Assembly (NCBI RefSeq): GCF_014117325.1
Contig: NZ_CP059732.1
Coordinates: 8,755,501 to 8,819,500, forward strand
Source: Spirosoma foliorum
GTDB lineage: Bacteria; Bacteroidota; Bacteroidia; Cytophagales; Spirosomataceae
Length of the DNA stretch: 64,000 nucleotides
Reading direction: 5' to 3'
In this document: one piece after another, positions 1 through 8,487 of the stretch
Layout of the letters: each line of letters begins with the position of its first letter
How positions within the stretch are numbered: the first letter of the stretch is position 1
Made by a program: the position numbers and the translations under genes
Notes under the pieces: generated by a model
Seen by the model: only the letters and a program-made list of their open reading frames with translations
The model's database searches: none
What the model was told of the DNA's origin: nothing

Positions 1-72
1 CCGACTAATGGCCCTATTTACCGACAATGGTGAATCGAAACTCAGTGCCAGCTTTCCGGCCATACTACCGGC

Positions 73-190
73 GAAAGAGTGAAAGAGCGAATGAGAGAAA
101 GAGCGAATGACCCAGTTGGATTTCACTCTTTCGCTCATTCACTCATTCACTCATTCACTCATTCACTCTTTCGCCCATTCACTCATTCAC
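73..190. repeat. Low-complexity palindromic repeat upstream of the toxin gene
   Basis: The left part repeats gaaagag/gcgaatga units. The right part repeats the complementary ctcattcact/ctctttcgc units, so the transcript could fold into a long imperfect hairpin ending about 13 nt before the ATG at 203. Similar palindromes sit directly before several other genes in this window. Whether it acts on translation or termination is inference. Confidence 0.6.
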
Positions 191-202
191 ATTACCCTCC
201 CC

Positions 203-3200
203 ATGACTCGTCTTTTCCGTATTCTGTTTCTGTTTGTTTGGCTCAGTGGGTTGTTTCACACCCTGCGCGCTCAGAATTATCCCGTTCAGGCCACGCCCAT
301 CGTCATGCCACCCTATTCGCTGAACTGGACGGACTATACCACCAACGAGCGGATGCTGCGGGTCTATCTGCTACTCAAAGACCTCACCAAACCCCAGGTC
401 CAGGTGGCCCTCCATCTCCACCTACAGGGCGTGGGCATTGATATTCATACCCGCGATGGGTTCCTCCCTTCCCATCCCCTCACCCTGCTCCCCGGACAAC
501 CCGTTACCCTGACCGGGCCCGAACTGGCCGAGTATTTTCAGCCCCAGAATCTGGATATCCAGGGACTTGATCCGGCCTTCCTCTATCAGGGCGGCCAACT
601 CCCCGAAGGACTCTATTCCTTCAGTATCGAAGCCTATGAATACGACCGGGGACGACAGGTTTCCAATACCGGAACCGCCCTGTTTTCGGTGTTCCTGGCT
701 TACCCGCCCCTGCTAACGCTGCCCAAAGCAAACGCCCAACTCACCGCCAGCCAGCCCCAGCAACAGTTGTTTCAGTGGATGCCCCGCAACACGGCCTCCC
801 TCAATGGCGTGGGCCAAACCCTCTACCGATTCCGGCTCTTTGAGCTCTGGGACGATCAAGACCCCAATGTGACGGTGGGGAGTCTACAGCCCCTCTATGA
901 GTTCACCACCCCGCAAACGGCCCTCTATTATGGCCCCGCCGAACCGCCCCTGGTGCCCGGTCGGCGCTATGCCTGGCAGGTGCAGGCCCAGGATTTGCGG
1001 GGCCGCGATGGGTTTATCAATCAGGGCTATAGTGAGGTGGCTTCCTTCACCTACGGCAGCCCCTGGAACGCTACCGACAACCTGACCATCAGCCCGGTCG
1101 CGGCTGATCAGCTGCGCATTGGCTGGCCTAACCAGCCCTCTGCCACGGGCTATCGACTGCGCTGGGCGGTGGTTGATCCGAACAACGGAGCGCTTCAATG
1201 GCAGCAACAGGAGGTCGTTGGCAATGGCCTCTTACTGACCGACCTTAAACCCGGTCAGGCCTACCAGTTTCAGGTACAGACGCTCTATGGGGCCGATCAA
1301 CCCTCGCTCGACTCGCCCCTTCAGGCCTACAGCTTACCCGGCGAGTATACCCCCGATTGGCTGCGTTCGGCTTCGCTGGCCACCGCAGGCAGCACTACTG
1401 GAGCCGATGAGAGTCTCTCTATGGATACGCCCATCACCGTGCCCTTGGGCGGAACCTCCACCAGTCTGCCCAAACTCGATGAGAACGCCACCACCGATCA
1501 GCTCCGGGAGGCTATCAATGCCAAAGAGCCCCAGTGTAACCAGATTTACAACGACTTCGTATGTGGACGACACCCTCAGCTCACGGTTCCGCCCGATATT
1601 CCGATTCGCTCCGAGCTGAAAGCAGGCGATGCGATTGGGGTGGGCGATGTTCGACTGATTCTGACCTCGGTATCGCCCTTGGGCAACAGCTATTTTCAGG
1701 GGGCTGGGCTCATCAAACTGCCTTTCATGAACAATGTGAAGGTGGGCGTCAGTTTCGATCGGATCAAGGTCAGCGAAGGCGGCTGTGTGGTGGATGGGCA
1801 GGTCAAAGTGAGTGGGGTGGATGTGGCCCTGCTGGATGCTGACCTGCGGGCTAAAGTACAGGCGACCTACAACAGTCTGGCTGCGGGCATCGATGCGGCC
1901 ACGGCCCTGATCAAAACACCCACCGAGTTGATGGGCGAAACCCGCCAGCGAGCCGCCGAGTTGCTGGCCGACCTGAAGGGCCAGGCTCCTACGGCGGCCC
2001 AGCAGCAGAAGCTGGCCGAACTGGCCAAAGTAGCCGAAGCGGGTCGGGCCGCCTTCCAGCGTCGGCTGGATCGGTACGTTCAGGAAGCGGGGTCTACGGC
2101 CTCTCCGGCGGTGCTGGCGGCTCTGGCCGACTGGCAGGCGGATCTGACGGCGGTACAGACCGCCCTGGGGGTAGCCAAACAGGCCAGCACCACTGGGTCC
2201 ACGGCTGGCCTCACGGATGCGTTGACGGTGTTGAAGAGTCAGACCATCGAGCAGACCTATCTATCGGTGCAGAAGCTGGTGGAAGGACCGTCGGGCTCGG
2301 ATCTGGCCAATGTGGATTTGAGCAAAGGGGTGGTGGTGTTCGGTCCCGGTCCAGGCGTGGATGGGGGGACATTCGATAGCTGGAATTCGGCCCAGGCGGC
2401 CTGGGCGTCTCGCTACCAGAGTCTGGGGAGTGGTTACCGGGTAGGCTGGCAGGAATTGCCCACCCAGACGATTCGTCAGGTGAGTGCCCATCTGGAGCAG
2501 GCGGCTGGCATCACGGCGGATAAGATCAGTTTTTATGGGGCTGGCAAAACCCCGCTGAAAGCGACGCTGAGTGGCAACTCGTGGACGATTGATCTGCCAG
2601 CCGGCAGTGAAGGGGAAGAAGGCATTTATGCCTACTACAACGATGGGGTGCAGACACCCACCACCGTGGGCAAACTGCAAGTGGTGCGCTACGAGAATCA
2701 GCAGGAGAAAGTGAAAATAGTCATGGTTGGGCGAGCAGCCCTGGCCGATGGCGAGCGGGCCCAACTGGAAACGGATTTGAACCGGATTTACGGGGCATCG
2801 CAAACCCGTTGGGAGGTGACGGTGGACAGTTATCTGGCTACTGATTGGGACAGTGATAAAAACGGGTTGAATGCAGGAGACAATGCCACCCTGAGCCAGT
2901 ACACAGCTGAGATGAACGCCTTGAAACGAGGCTATTTCCAACAGAACAATCAGCAGAGAGATACCTATTATGTATTTGTGGTAGCGGGTTTCTCGCCCGC
3001 TACCGTGCAGGGCTACATGCCCCGTGGGCGGGGAGTGGGTTTCATTAGCTCGGGCGGGAATCTGGCTCACACCTTGGCTCACGAGTTGGGGCATGGTGCT
3101 TTTGGGCTGGAACACACTTTCGATGAGGTGCCACAAGGCAGCATCGATAATTTGATGGATTATGGGTCAGGGAGTCGGCTGACTCATTGGCAGTGGCAAC

Positions 3201-3700
3201 AGATTCAACATCCGGGCATCATCATCTCCTGGTTCGAGGATGCCGATGATGCCGCCCTACTGGCCGATGTGGCACCCAGAACTGCCAATACAGACTGTCA
3301 GGCACTAGCCGACCTATCCGCCTACCAAACCATACAACAGATTTTGTCGGTGGTTAATCTGGACTATGGAGCACTCACCCTTAAACGAGACCAGACCCGA
3401 CTAGTCGATAAGACGACTTACTTCTACACCAACTGGTATGAAGAAGCCACCGGCCAAGCCCAACTGGCCTACTATGGGGATATTTATGGCGATGGCTCGG
3501 CTTACTGGTTGATCAGACCCAAGGCAGAGAGCCCAGCCGTGCATCGGCTATGGGTGCGCAAATTCTTGAATACGTGGGGCACTCATTATCAGTATGAGCT
3601 CTACTATTATGATCCTTCGATTAAAACGGGTACACCCTACTGTCGGTCATCTTTGGATGGTCTGCCCTTTGGTCAGAGTTCCGGGGGGGGCCTTAGCTGA
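203..3700 (+). CDS. Secreted TANFOR-like / zincin polymorphic toxin, main expressed copy
   Basis: The frame is open from 107, but ATG 203 is chosen because it opens a clear signal peptide (MTRLFRILFLFVWLSGLF...RAQ); the upstream codons only translate the repeat. Regions in order: a TANFOR-like N-terminus (about residues 25-280), a fibronectin III-like domain (about 290-375), a long linker with Ala/Gln-rich helix (about 540-700), and a zincin module with HELGHGAFGLEH near residue 960 and Met-turn-like NLMDY. The module ends in HPGIIISWF, after which sequence differs between copies. The product likely goes to the envelope or outside, and the zincin may release the C-terminal tip (inference). 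The frame stops at 3700 just after a run of eight G; one base fewer would join it to the toxin tail ending at 4688. TANFOR naming is from recall of N-terminal features. Confidence 0.8.
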   Translation: MTRLFRILFLFVWLSGLFHTLRAQNYPVQATPIVMPPYSLNWTDYTTNERMLRVYLLLKDLTKPQVQVALHLHLQGVGIDIHTRDGFLPSHPLTLLPGQPVTLTGPELAEYFQPQNLDIQGLDPAFLYQGGQLPEGLYSFSIEAYEYDRGRQVSNTGTALFSVFLAYPPLLTLPKANAQLTASQPQQQLFQWMPRNTASLNGVGQTLYRFRLFELWDDQDPNVTVGSLQPLYEFTTPQTALYYGPAEPPLVPGRRYAWQVQAQDLRGRDGFINQGYSEVASFTYGSPWNATDNLTISPVAADQLRIGWPNQPSATGYRLRWAVVDPNNGALQWQQQEVVGNGLLLTDLKPGQAYQFQVQTLYGADQPSLDSPLQAYSLPGEYTPDWLRSASLATAGSTTGADESLSMDTPITVPLGGTSTSLPKLDENATTDQLREAINAKEPQCNQIYNDFVCGRHPQLTVPPDIPIRSELKAGDAIGVGDVRLILTSVSPLGNSYFQGAGLIKLPFMNNVKVGVSFDRIKVSEGGCVVDGQVKVSGVDVALLDADLRAKVQATYNSLAAGIDAATALIKTPTELMGETRQRAAELLADLKGQAPTAAQQQKLAELAKVAEAGRAAFQRRLDRYVQEAGSTASPAVLAALADWQADLTAVQTALGVAKQASTTGSTAGLTDALTVLKSQTIEQTYLSVQKLVEGPSGSDLANVDLSKGVVVFGPGPGVDGGTFDSWNSAQAAWASRYQSLGSGYRVGWQELPTQTIRQVSAHLEQAAGITADKISFYGAGKTPLKATLSGNSWTIDLPAGSEGEEGIYAYYNDGVQTPTTVGKLQVVRYENQQEKVKIVMVGRAALADGERAQLETDLNRIYGASQTRWEVTVDSYLATDWDSDKNGLNAGDNATLSQYTAEMNALKRGYFQQNNQQRDTYYVFVVAGFSPATVQGYMPRGRGVGFISSGGNLAHTLAHELGHGAFGLEHTFDEVPQGSIDNLMDYGSGSRLTHWQWQQIQHPGIIISWFEDADDAALLADVAPRTANTDCQALADLSAYQTIQQILSVVNLDYGALTLKRDQTRLVDKTTYFYTNWYEEATGQAQLAYYGDIYGDGSAYWLIRPKAESPAVHRLWVRKFLNTWGTHYQYELYYYDPSIKTGTPYCRSSLDGLPFGQSSGGGLS

Positions 3701-4688
3701 TGCGGGGGCGAGGTTATTTTTTGGGTTGTCGGCGGCTGCCGTTCTAGCTCCTTTAGCCGCTGAGGTAGCGGGTCAAGCGGCTGTGGATGGTTTGATAGCT
3801 CAGAAGTGGAAAGACTGTGGGCAGGCTATTGCGTTGGATTTGATGGTTCAGGCGATAGTATTATCAGCCCTTCATTCCAGTCAAAGTCCCAGTGAGTGGG
3901 GACATGAAATCTCACTTCCCAATGCGTTAGTGAGTTGTGGTACGTCCTTTCTGGACAACTGTGGGGATGCTTGTCAAGTAATTGCCAATGGAGCCGCTGG
4001 AGTAGCTGATGATTTGGTAAAGCAAATAGGTGAGGGTAAAGAGTTAGGGGATTTGGATTATCTTCGAGCTATTAATAAGGGAACTATTCAGGCAGCTATT
4101 GGGTTAGCTGCTGGCAAAAGTGTAGGCTGGCTGGTAACAAGTATCAGTAAGTTGCTAACTGCGAACCAAACTCTCTCGAAAGAATATACCACTGAGGAAG
4201 TACTAAGCTTACTAACAGAGCGATCAGCAATATATAATAGTGGCACTCTATATTCAGAGTTTTTTGATGGACAAGCCCTTGTTTTTCTTGATGATAAAGT
4301 TACACAGGTTGGTACAGGCTACCTTGAGAATGGTTTCATTAAATTGGAAATAAATGTTAAAATAGGTGATGAAGGGGCCAAAGTTGCCAAAGGATCAGAT
4401 GTGTTTAACCTAATCCTTTCTCGTATTACAGAAGATAGTGGTCCAGAAGCAATAAAAGGTGTTTCAGGTACTTGGTTCAGTGGATTAGGCGATAATTTGG
4501 ATACCTTTAATAATTTAATCCTGACCAAAGTAAATGTAGGAGTCATGACAATTGAGGAAGCTGCACTGAATACATTTACGGGAAAGATGGCTTCAAGAAA
4601 TGGCTATTCAAAGGTTTTAAGTGTTGACGGTGCCAAGAATGTAGATGGTACATACAAATATGTCACATCTGTAAAGTTTGTAAAATAA
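3594..4688 (+). CDS. C-terminal toxin tail of the main copy, in the shifted frame
   Basis: This frame is open from 3594, but its meaningful part begins at the G tract (3683-3690), reading ALADAGARLFFGLS and on to KYVTSVKFVK. With seven G instead of eight it continues the 203 gene without a break. The first third is Ala/Gly-rich and hydrophobic, a common pre-toxin linker. The last roughly 150 residues are polar and more AT-rich, with GTWFSGLGDNLDTFNN and a terminal GKMASRNGYSKV stretch. I do not recognise the toxin fold. The stop overlaps the next start (TAATG), typical of a toxin-immunity pair. No ribosome binding site or start is evident for separate translation. Confidence 0.7.
   Translation: MSSTIMILRLKRVHPTVGHLWMVCPLVRVPGGALADAGARLFFGLSAAAVLAPLAAEVAGQAAVDGLIAQKWKDCGQAIALDLMVQAIVLSALHSSQSPSEWGHEISLPNALVSCGTSFLDNCGDACQVIANGAAGVADDLVKQIGEGKELGDLDYLRAINKGTIQAAIGLAAGKSVGWLVTSISKLLTANQTLSKEYTTEEVLSLLTERSAIYNSGTLYSEFFDGQALVFLDDKVTQVGTGYLENGFIKLEINVKIGDEGAKVAKGSDVFNLILSRITEDSGPEAIKGVSGTWFSGLGDNLDTFNNLILTKVNVGVMTIEEAALNTFTGKMASRNGYSKVLSVDGAKNVDGTYKYVTSVKFVK
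3683..3690 (+). repeat. Poly-G tract of eight at the toxin junction
   Basis: Eight consecutive G separate the delivery module (frame ending at 3700) from the toxin tail (frame ending at 4688). Seven G would restore one continuous protein. Homopolymer slippage here would switch the toxin on and off; a sequencing error is the simple alternative. Confidence 0.7.
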
Positions 4689-4945
4689 TGTTCAAAGTTC
4701 TCGTTAATAAGACTAATAACAGTCAACAGAAACAGTTTATTATACCTAAAAATCAGGGATATAACTGCGAAAGCTGGATTGTGATTACTATTAAAGGCAA
4801 TCAGGAGTTCCTTATGGAGCGTTTTTGGCAAATGCCCAATATTAAAGAAGAAGAGTGGGAGTGGAAAACAAATTATGCTTTCCCTTCGGCGTTAATGACC
4901 GACTTTTTAAGATCTGACTATAACCTTGATGCTTCAAGCGAATAA
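4688..4945 (+). CDS. Putative immunity protein for the first toxin tail
   Basis: This 85-residue protein starts inside the stop of the toxin tail (TAATG), so the two are translationally coupled. It is AT-rich like the end of the toxin, has no signal peptide, and is probably cytoplasmic. No family is recognised. It contains QGYNCESWIVITIKGN followed by an aromatic, acidic stretch (EEEWEWKTNY). The immunity role is inferred only from position, size and coupling. Confidence 0.6.
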   Translation: MFKVLVNKTNNSQQKQFIIPKNQGYNCESWIVITIKGNQEFLMERFWQMPNIKEEEWEWKTNYAFPSALMTDFLRSDYNLDASSE

Positions 4946-5006
4946 TTTTTAGTTATTCTGCTATCGGGTAGCGTGGCAGTCGTTGCTGACCTAGGCAACA
5001 GGTCAG

Positions 5007-7328
5007 GTGAGTGCGCATCTGGAGCAGGCTAATGGCATCACGGCGGATAAGATCAGTTTTTATGGGGCTGGCAAAACACCCCTCAAAGCTACGCTAAGTG
5101 GCAACAGCTGGACGATTGATCTTCCGGCAGGCAGTGAAGGTGAGGAAGGCATTTATGCCTACTACAACAATGGGGTGCAGACACCCACCACCGTAGGCAA
5201 GCTGCAACTGGTACGCTACGAGAATCAGCAGGAAAAGGTAAAAGTAGTACTGGTGGGGGGAGCTTCTGCTCCTGATGCGGGTAGCCTGCAAAGCAGTCTC
5301 AACCAAATCTATGGCCCTTCCCAGACAAGTTGGGAGGTGACGGTGGATACCTACTCAGCCACCGATTGGGATACCGATAAAAATGGGTTGAACGCAGGTG
5401 ACAATGCCACCCTGAGCCAGTACACCTCGGAGATGAACGCCTTGAAACGAGGCTATTTCCAGCAGAACAGTCAGGAGTCGAATACCTACTACGTATTTGT
5501 GGTCGCGGGTTTCTCGCCCGCCACTGTGCAGGGCTACATGCCTCGAGGGCGTGGTGTGGGCTTTATTAGTTCGAGTGGGAATCTAGCTCACACGTTGGCC
5601 CACGAGTTGGGGCATGGTGCTTTTGGCCTGGAGCACACCTTCGATGAGGTTCCACAAGGGAGTACCGATAATCTGATGGATTATGCCTTAGGTAGTCGGC
5701 TCACCCATTGGCAGTGGCAACAGATTCAACATCCGGGCATCATCATCTCTTGGTTCGATGATCCACAGGATGCCGAACTAGCGTTGATCGATAACTTAGC
5801 TGGAGCTGTATTGGGTGCTGTGGTCGAAGTAGCTGTCCAACTCACCACTAATACCTACCAACGCTACCTCAGTCAGTACCCCACCGTCAACAAAGACGTC
5901 GATGTATGGAAAATTAAGTGGTGGCCCGATGTGGCCATTGCTTCAGCAGCCGGATTTGCCAGCAGCGGAGCGGGCAGTCTATTCAAATTCGTTCAGTTCA
6001 GTGGCAGTACTGTAGGGAAGGCCGCCCTTAAACTAGCGGTCGAAACCAGCACCGATTTTCTGATTGGAGTGGCCTCGGATGCGGCTCGGAAATACCTCAG
6101 TAAGGAGGACATTAACTGGACGAGCACGTTACTGACCAATCTGGTGAGCAGTGCTACATTCGGGGCTGTATTCAACTCACAGGCATTTGCTCGTTTCAAG
6201 ACCAAAGTGCTGGCCACCTTTGGTCGAAAGGTAGCACCGCCGGTGGTAATTCCGGTGTATACCGAGCAGATTGTGAGTAAAGTTTTCTCGGCTCCCCGGA
6301 AGGTGATCGCTGGTTCGGTGAATCGGATCAGTGGGAAGGTGGGTCGATTCGTGAAGGCCAGTGATATTGAGGAGCGGGTGGTTCAGGCGGTGGATCAGGG
6401 AGCTATCTCCTCAGGCAATCCGTTGGTGGGCAAGCGGATCAGTGGAGAGTTTGAGGAGTCAGAGTCTTTGGTGGAGCAGGAATTGAAAGGAGAAGTTGGC
6501 GAGAGTAGCACCACGCCTTTACCAGCCGAGACCGACGCCGAATTAGTAGCGGAGGTTAACAAGGTGGGGAACTGGCTGAATAAGCTAGATAACTTAGGGC
6601 TTACCACTTTAAAAAGTGAAGTCAATCTACTTGATGAGGTTGCAAAAGCTAAATTCTTAGATGATTTTGCAGGGGCAAGTGATGATGTTTTGCGAACTTT
6701 AAACTCAGATATAGATTTAATTCGATTATGGAAAACATATAGTAGCCAATTCAAAAAAGTTGGATATGTAACAGAGACGGGTGCATTTATGACTTGCCAA
6801 AGTGTGTTGGATAATCATCCAGATGGTTATTTAGGGAATTTGATCAAAAAGGTAATGGATGCACCAGGACCAACTAATGCGGAGCAAGTTTTAGTCGGAG
6901 TTACACACCCAAGTTTTGAGGGGAAAGTATTTATGGGAAGGAATTTTAAAAGTTCTGAAAGTACCATGGAAATAACTTTTAAAACGGAAACAGCCCACCC
7001 TCTCATCCGTGACAGAATTAAATATATGGACTTTATTAGAAACAGTGTAACTGATAATACAGGTAAAGTTGTAAATGAAGGTTTAGCTAATAAGCTTCTT
7101 GATATTGATAATTTAAATAAATTGACTACAGCAGGCAGAGCAGGTTATCATGGAGAAGTTAGGGCTTTGAGTGATGCACTTTACGAATTAGAAAAGACTA
7201 GAGTAATCAACAATGAGACATTTTCAGAATTTGATCTTTTTATACGTAACAGTTCAGATAAGGTTATGCAAAGATGTCCTTGTTGTTTTCATATAACCCA
7301 GGGTGTTAAAGTTTTAGGAGGTAAGTAA
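5007..7328 (+). CDS. Orphan zincin module with YwqJ-like deaminase toxin tail
   Basis: Similarity to the 203 gene begins near 4965, but an in-frame TAG lies just before 5007 and there is no signal peptide or N-terminal half, so this is an orphan module. It repeats the beta-sandwich-like region, the zincin motif HELGHGAFGLEH and the HPGIIISWF junction (about 5757). A new tail follows: a hydrophobic Ala/Gly linker, then an AT-rich domain from about 6590. Near the end it has AGYHGEVRALSDAL and MQRCPCCFHIT, matching the H-x-E and C-x-x-C zinc-binding signature of YwqJ-type nucleic-acid deaminases in polymorphic toxins. An immunity-like gene starts one base later. It is probably silent until recombined behind the secretion part (inference). 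Confidence 0.75.
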   Translation: MSAHLEQANGITADKISFYGAGKTPLKATLSGNSWTIDLPAGSEGEEGIYAYYNNGVQTPTTVGKLQLVRYENQQEKVKVVLVGGASAPDAGSLQSSLNQIYGPSQTSWEVTVDTYSATDWDTDKNGLNAGDNATLSQYTSEMNALKRGYFQQNSQESNTYYVFVVAGFSPATVQGYMPRGRGVGFISSSGNLAHTLAHELGHGAFGLEHTFDEVPQGSTDNLMDYALGSRLTHWQWQQIQHPGIIISWFDDPQDAELALIDNLAGAVLGAVVEVAVQLTTNTYQRYLSQYPTVNKDVDVWKIKWWPDVAIASAAGFASSGAGSLFKFVQFSGSTVGKAALKLAVETSTDFLIGVASDAARKYLSKEDINWTSTLLTNLVSSATFGAVFNSQAFARFKTKVLATFGRKVAPPVVIPVYTEQIVSKVFSAPRKVIAGSVNRISGKVGRFVKASDIEERVVQAVDQGAISSGNPLVGKRISGEFEESESLVEQELKGEVGESSTTPLPAETDAELVAEVNKVGNWLNKLDNLGLTTLKSEVNLLDEVAKAKFLDDFAGASDDVLRTLNSDIDLIRLWKTYSSQFKKVGYVTETGAFMTCQSVLDNHPDGYLGNLIKKVMDAPGPTNAEQVLVGVTHPSFEGKVFMGRNFKSSESTMEITFKTETAHPLIRDRIKYMDFIRNSVTDNTGKVVNEGLANKLLDIDNLNKLTTAGRAGYHGEVRALSDALYELEKTRVINNETFSEFDLFIRNSSDKVMQRCPCCFHITQGVKVLGGK

Positions 7329-7329
7329 A

Positions 7330-7767
7330 ATGAAAGAGAGATTTTATTTTAATGAATTCACTAATTCATTTATTGGAGAGATTGAAATTTTAAATCAGAA
7401 CATAGAGTTTGAAATAAAATCGAAAGAACCAGAATTGAATTGGGTGGAAATAGAACGTTTTGTTGCAGGCTTAGACGATGATTATATTCCTAAAATCAAT
7501 GATACTTCATCTAAATTACTATTGGAGTTTATTAAGTTAGTCCCTTTTGGTGTACAGGAACCCTTTAGCTCTTATGATTTTAGATTAGAAGCTATCGTTT
7601 ATTATGGAAAAGTTAACAATCCTGTTTTTAGCGAGTTATCCGATGGTTTTGAGTTGGTTTTTAAATTATATCATTCCGACTATGTTGAATGTGATGACCC
7701 CTATGGCAATTATTTTGTTAAGGTAGATAATAGGCTAATTACAGGAGTACGCAGAGAACAGGTTTAA
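7330..7767 (+). CDS. Putative immunity protein for the deaminase tail
   Basis: This 145-residue acidic protein starts one base after the deaminase stop. It is AT-rich, lacks a signal peptide or membrane segment, and is rich in aromatic and acidic residues (DDDYIPKIND, YHSDYVECDDPYGNYF), as is common in cytoplasmic immunity proteins. I do not recognise its family. Its role is inferred from location directly behind the toxin. Confidence 0.6.
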   Translation: MKERFYFNEFTNSFIGEIEILNQNIEFEIKSKEPELNWVEIERFVAGLDDDYIPKINDTSSKLLLEFIKLVPFGVQEPFSSYDFRLEAIVYYGKVNNPVFSELSDGFELVFKLYHSDYVECDDPYGNYFVKVDNRLITGVRREQV

Positions 7768-8304
7768 TCCCCTTATTCTCTACATTTTTGGTCGGCTAAT
7801 TTTAAGATAGTCAGAATCCTAAATTTACCATACATTATGAGTGTTTTTTTTGCCAGATTCTTGTAGATCATAGCCCAGTGTTGTTGCAAAAAGTGTTTTT
7901 GCTCTCTACTCTGTATATTTTTAATTATGTAAGGATATAAAATCGTTTTTAGCCACTCCAATTACTGGATCTTGCCATCGAGCTCATTCCAGTAAGTCCA
8001 AATTTTCCTCCATCTGATAAAACCATATACCCATCAATAGCCAAAATATCCTTTGCAGAATCAAGATTTTTTTTACTTATACTAAGTATACAAGAAAGTT
8101 CTCTTTTGTGGAACGAGATGCCGGTATAGCTTTTAAGACAGTAGAAGTTCGCCCACTATTACTAGCAAGAATAAAGTACAGTAAATTTTAGTAAAAAATG
8201 ACTTGTTAGATGCTTTGCCACAAGCGATAATGAATACAGGACTAAGAGACATCTATAGGATAATTCTTTTCTTTTTTGGACCTATTCAGAAGTATAGGTC
8301 TTAA
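7768..8304. other. Degenerate stretch without an intact gene
   Basis: No convincing gene is present. Short plus-strand frames read like decayed protein, for example one around 8113-8192 (ERDAGIAFKTVEVRPLLL) and one around 8203-8300 (LLDALPQAIMNTG). On the minus strand a 62-codon frame (7773-7961) and a neighbouring short frame also look coding-like but are not identifiable. The best reading is the eroded front of the deaminase whose last part is at 8305-8474, possibly mixed with other debris. Confidence 0.4.
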
Positions 8305-8474
8305 GTAAGGTTATATGCTCTTGAACAAAAATTAGGAATACCTATAGTTACATTACCTGCGAATAAACTTGAATAATTTTCTATGTTTTCAAAATATACA
8401 CAAGGTACATGCCCTCCTCGTTGTGCTGCTTGTTGGTTTGTTACACAAGGAGTAAGAATGATTGGTAATCGTTA
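8305..8474 (+). pseudogene. Remnant of a second deaminase toxin tail
   Basis: In one frame this reads YALEQKLGIPIVTLPANKLE, an in-frame TAA at 8374, then FSMFSKYTQGTCPPRCAACW and FVTQGVRMIGNR before TAA at 8472. The C-P-P-R-C-x-x-C cluster followed by FVTQGV resembles the end of the intact deaminase (CPCCFHITQGV). The preceding H-x-E half is lost in degraded sequence. The stop lies 13 nt before the ATG of the antitoxin/endonuclease V fusion, the position where a YwqJ-like toxin would be expected. Confidence 0.55.
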
Positions 8475-8487
8475 AAATTTGTTGGCT

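Noticed and set aside
73..190. Possible CRISPR-like array
   Set aside because: The units are 7-12 bases without spacers of even length; this is a low-complexity palindrome.
79..441. Small open frame upstream of and overlapping the toxin start
   Set aside because: It translates the repeat and then the wrong frame of the signal peptide region.
2261..3136. Long minus-strand open frame (291 codons) inside the toxin gene
   Set aside because: It lies opposite the conserved zincin region, recurs opposite other copies, and has no start context or domain; it is a shadow of the real gene.
7773..7961. Minus-strand 62-codon frame after the deaminase immunity gene
   Set aside because: It reads somewhat like protein but has no family, start signal or neighbours; kept only as possible debris.
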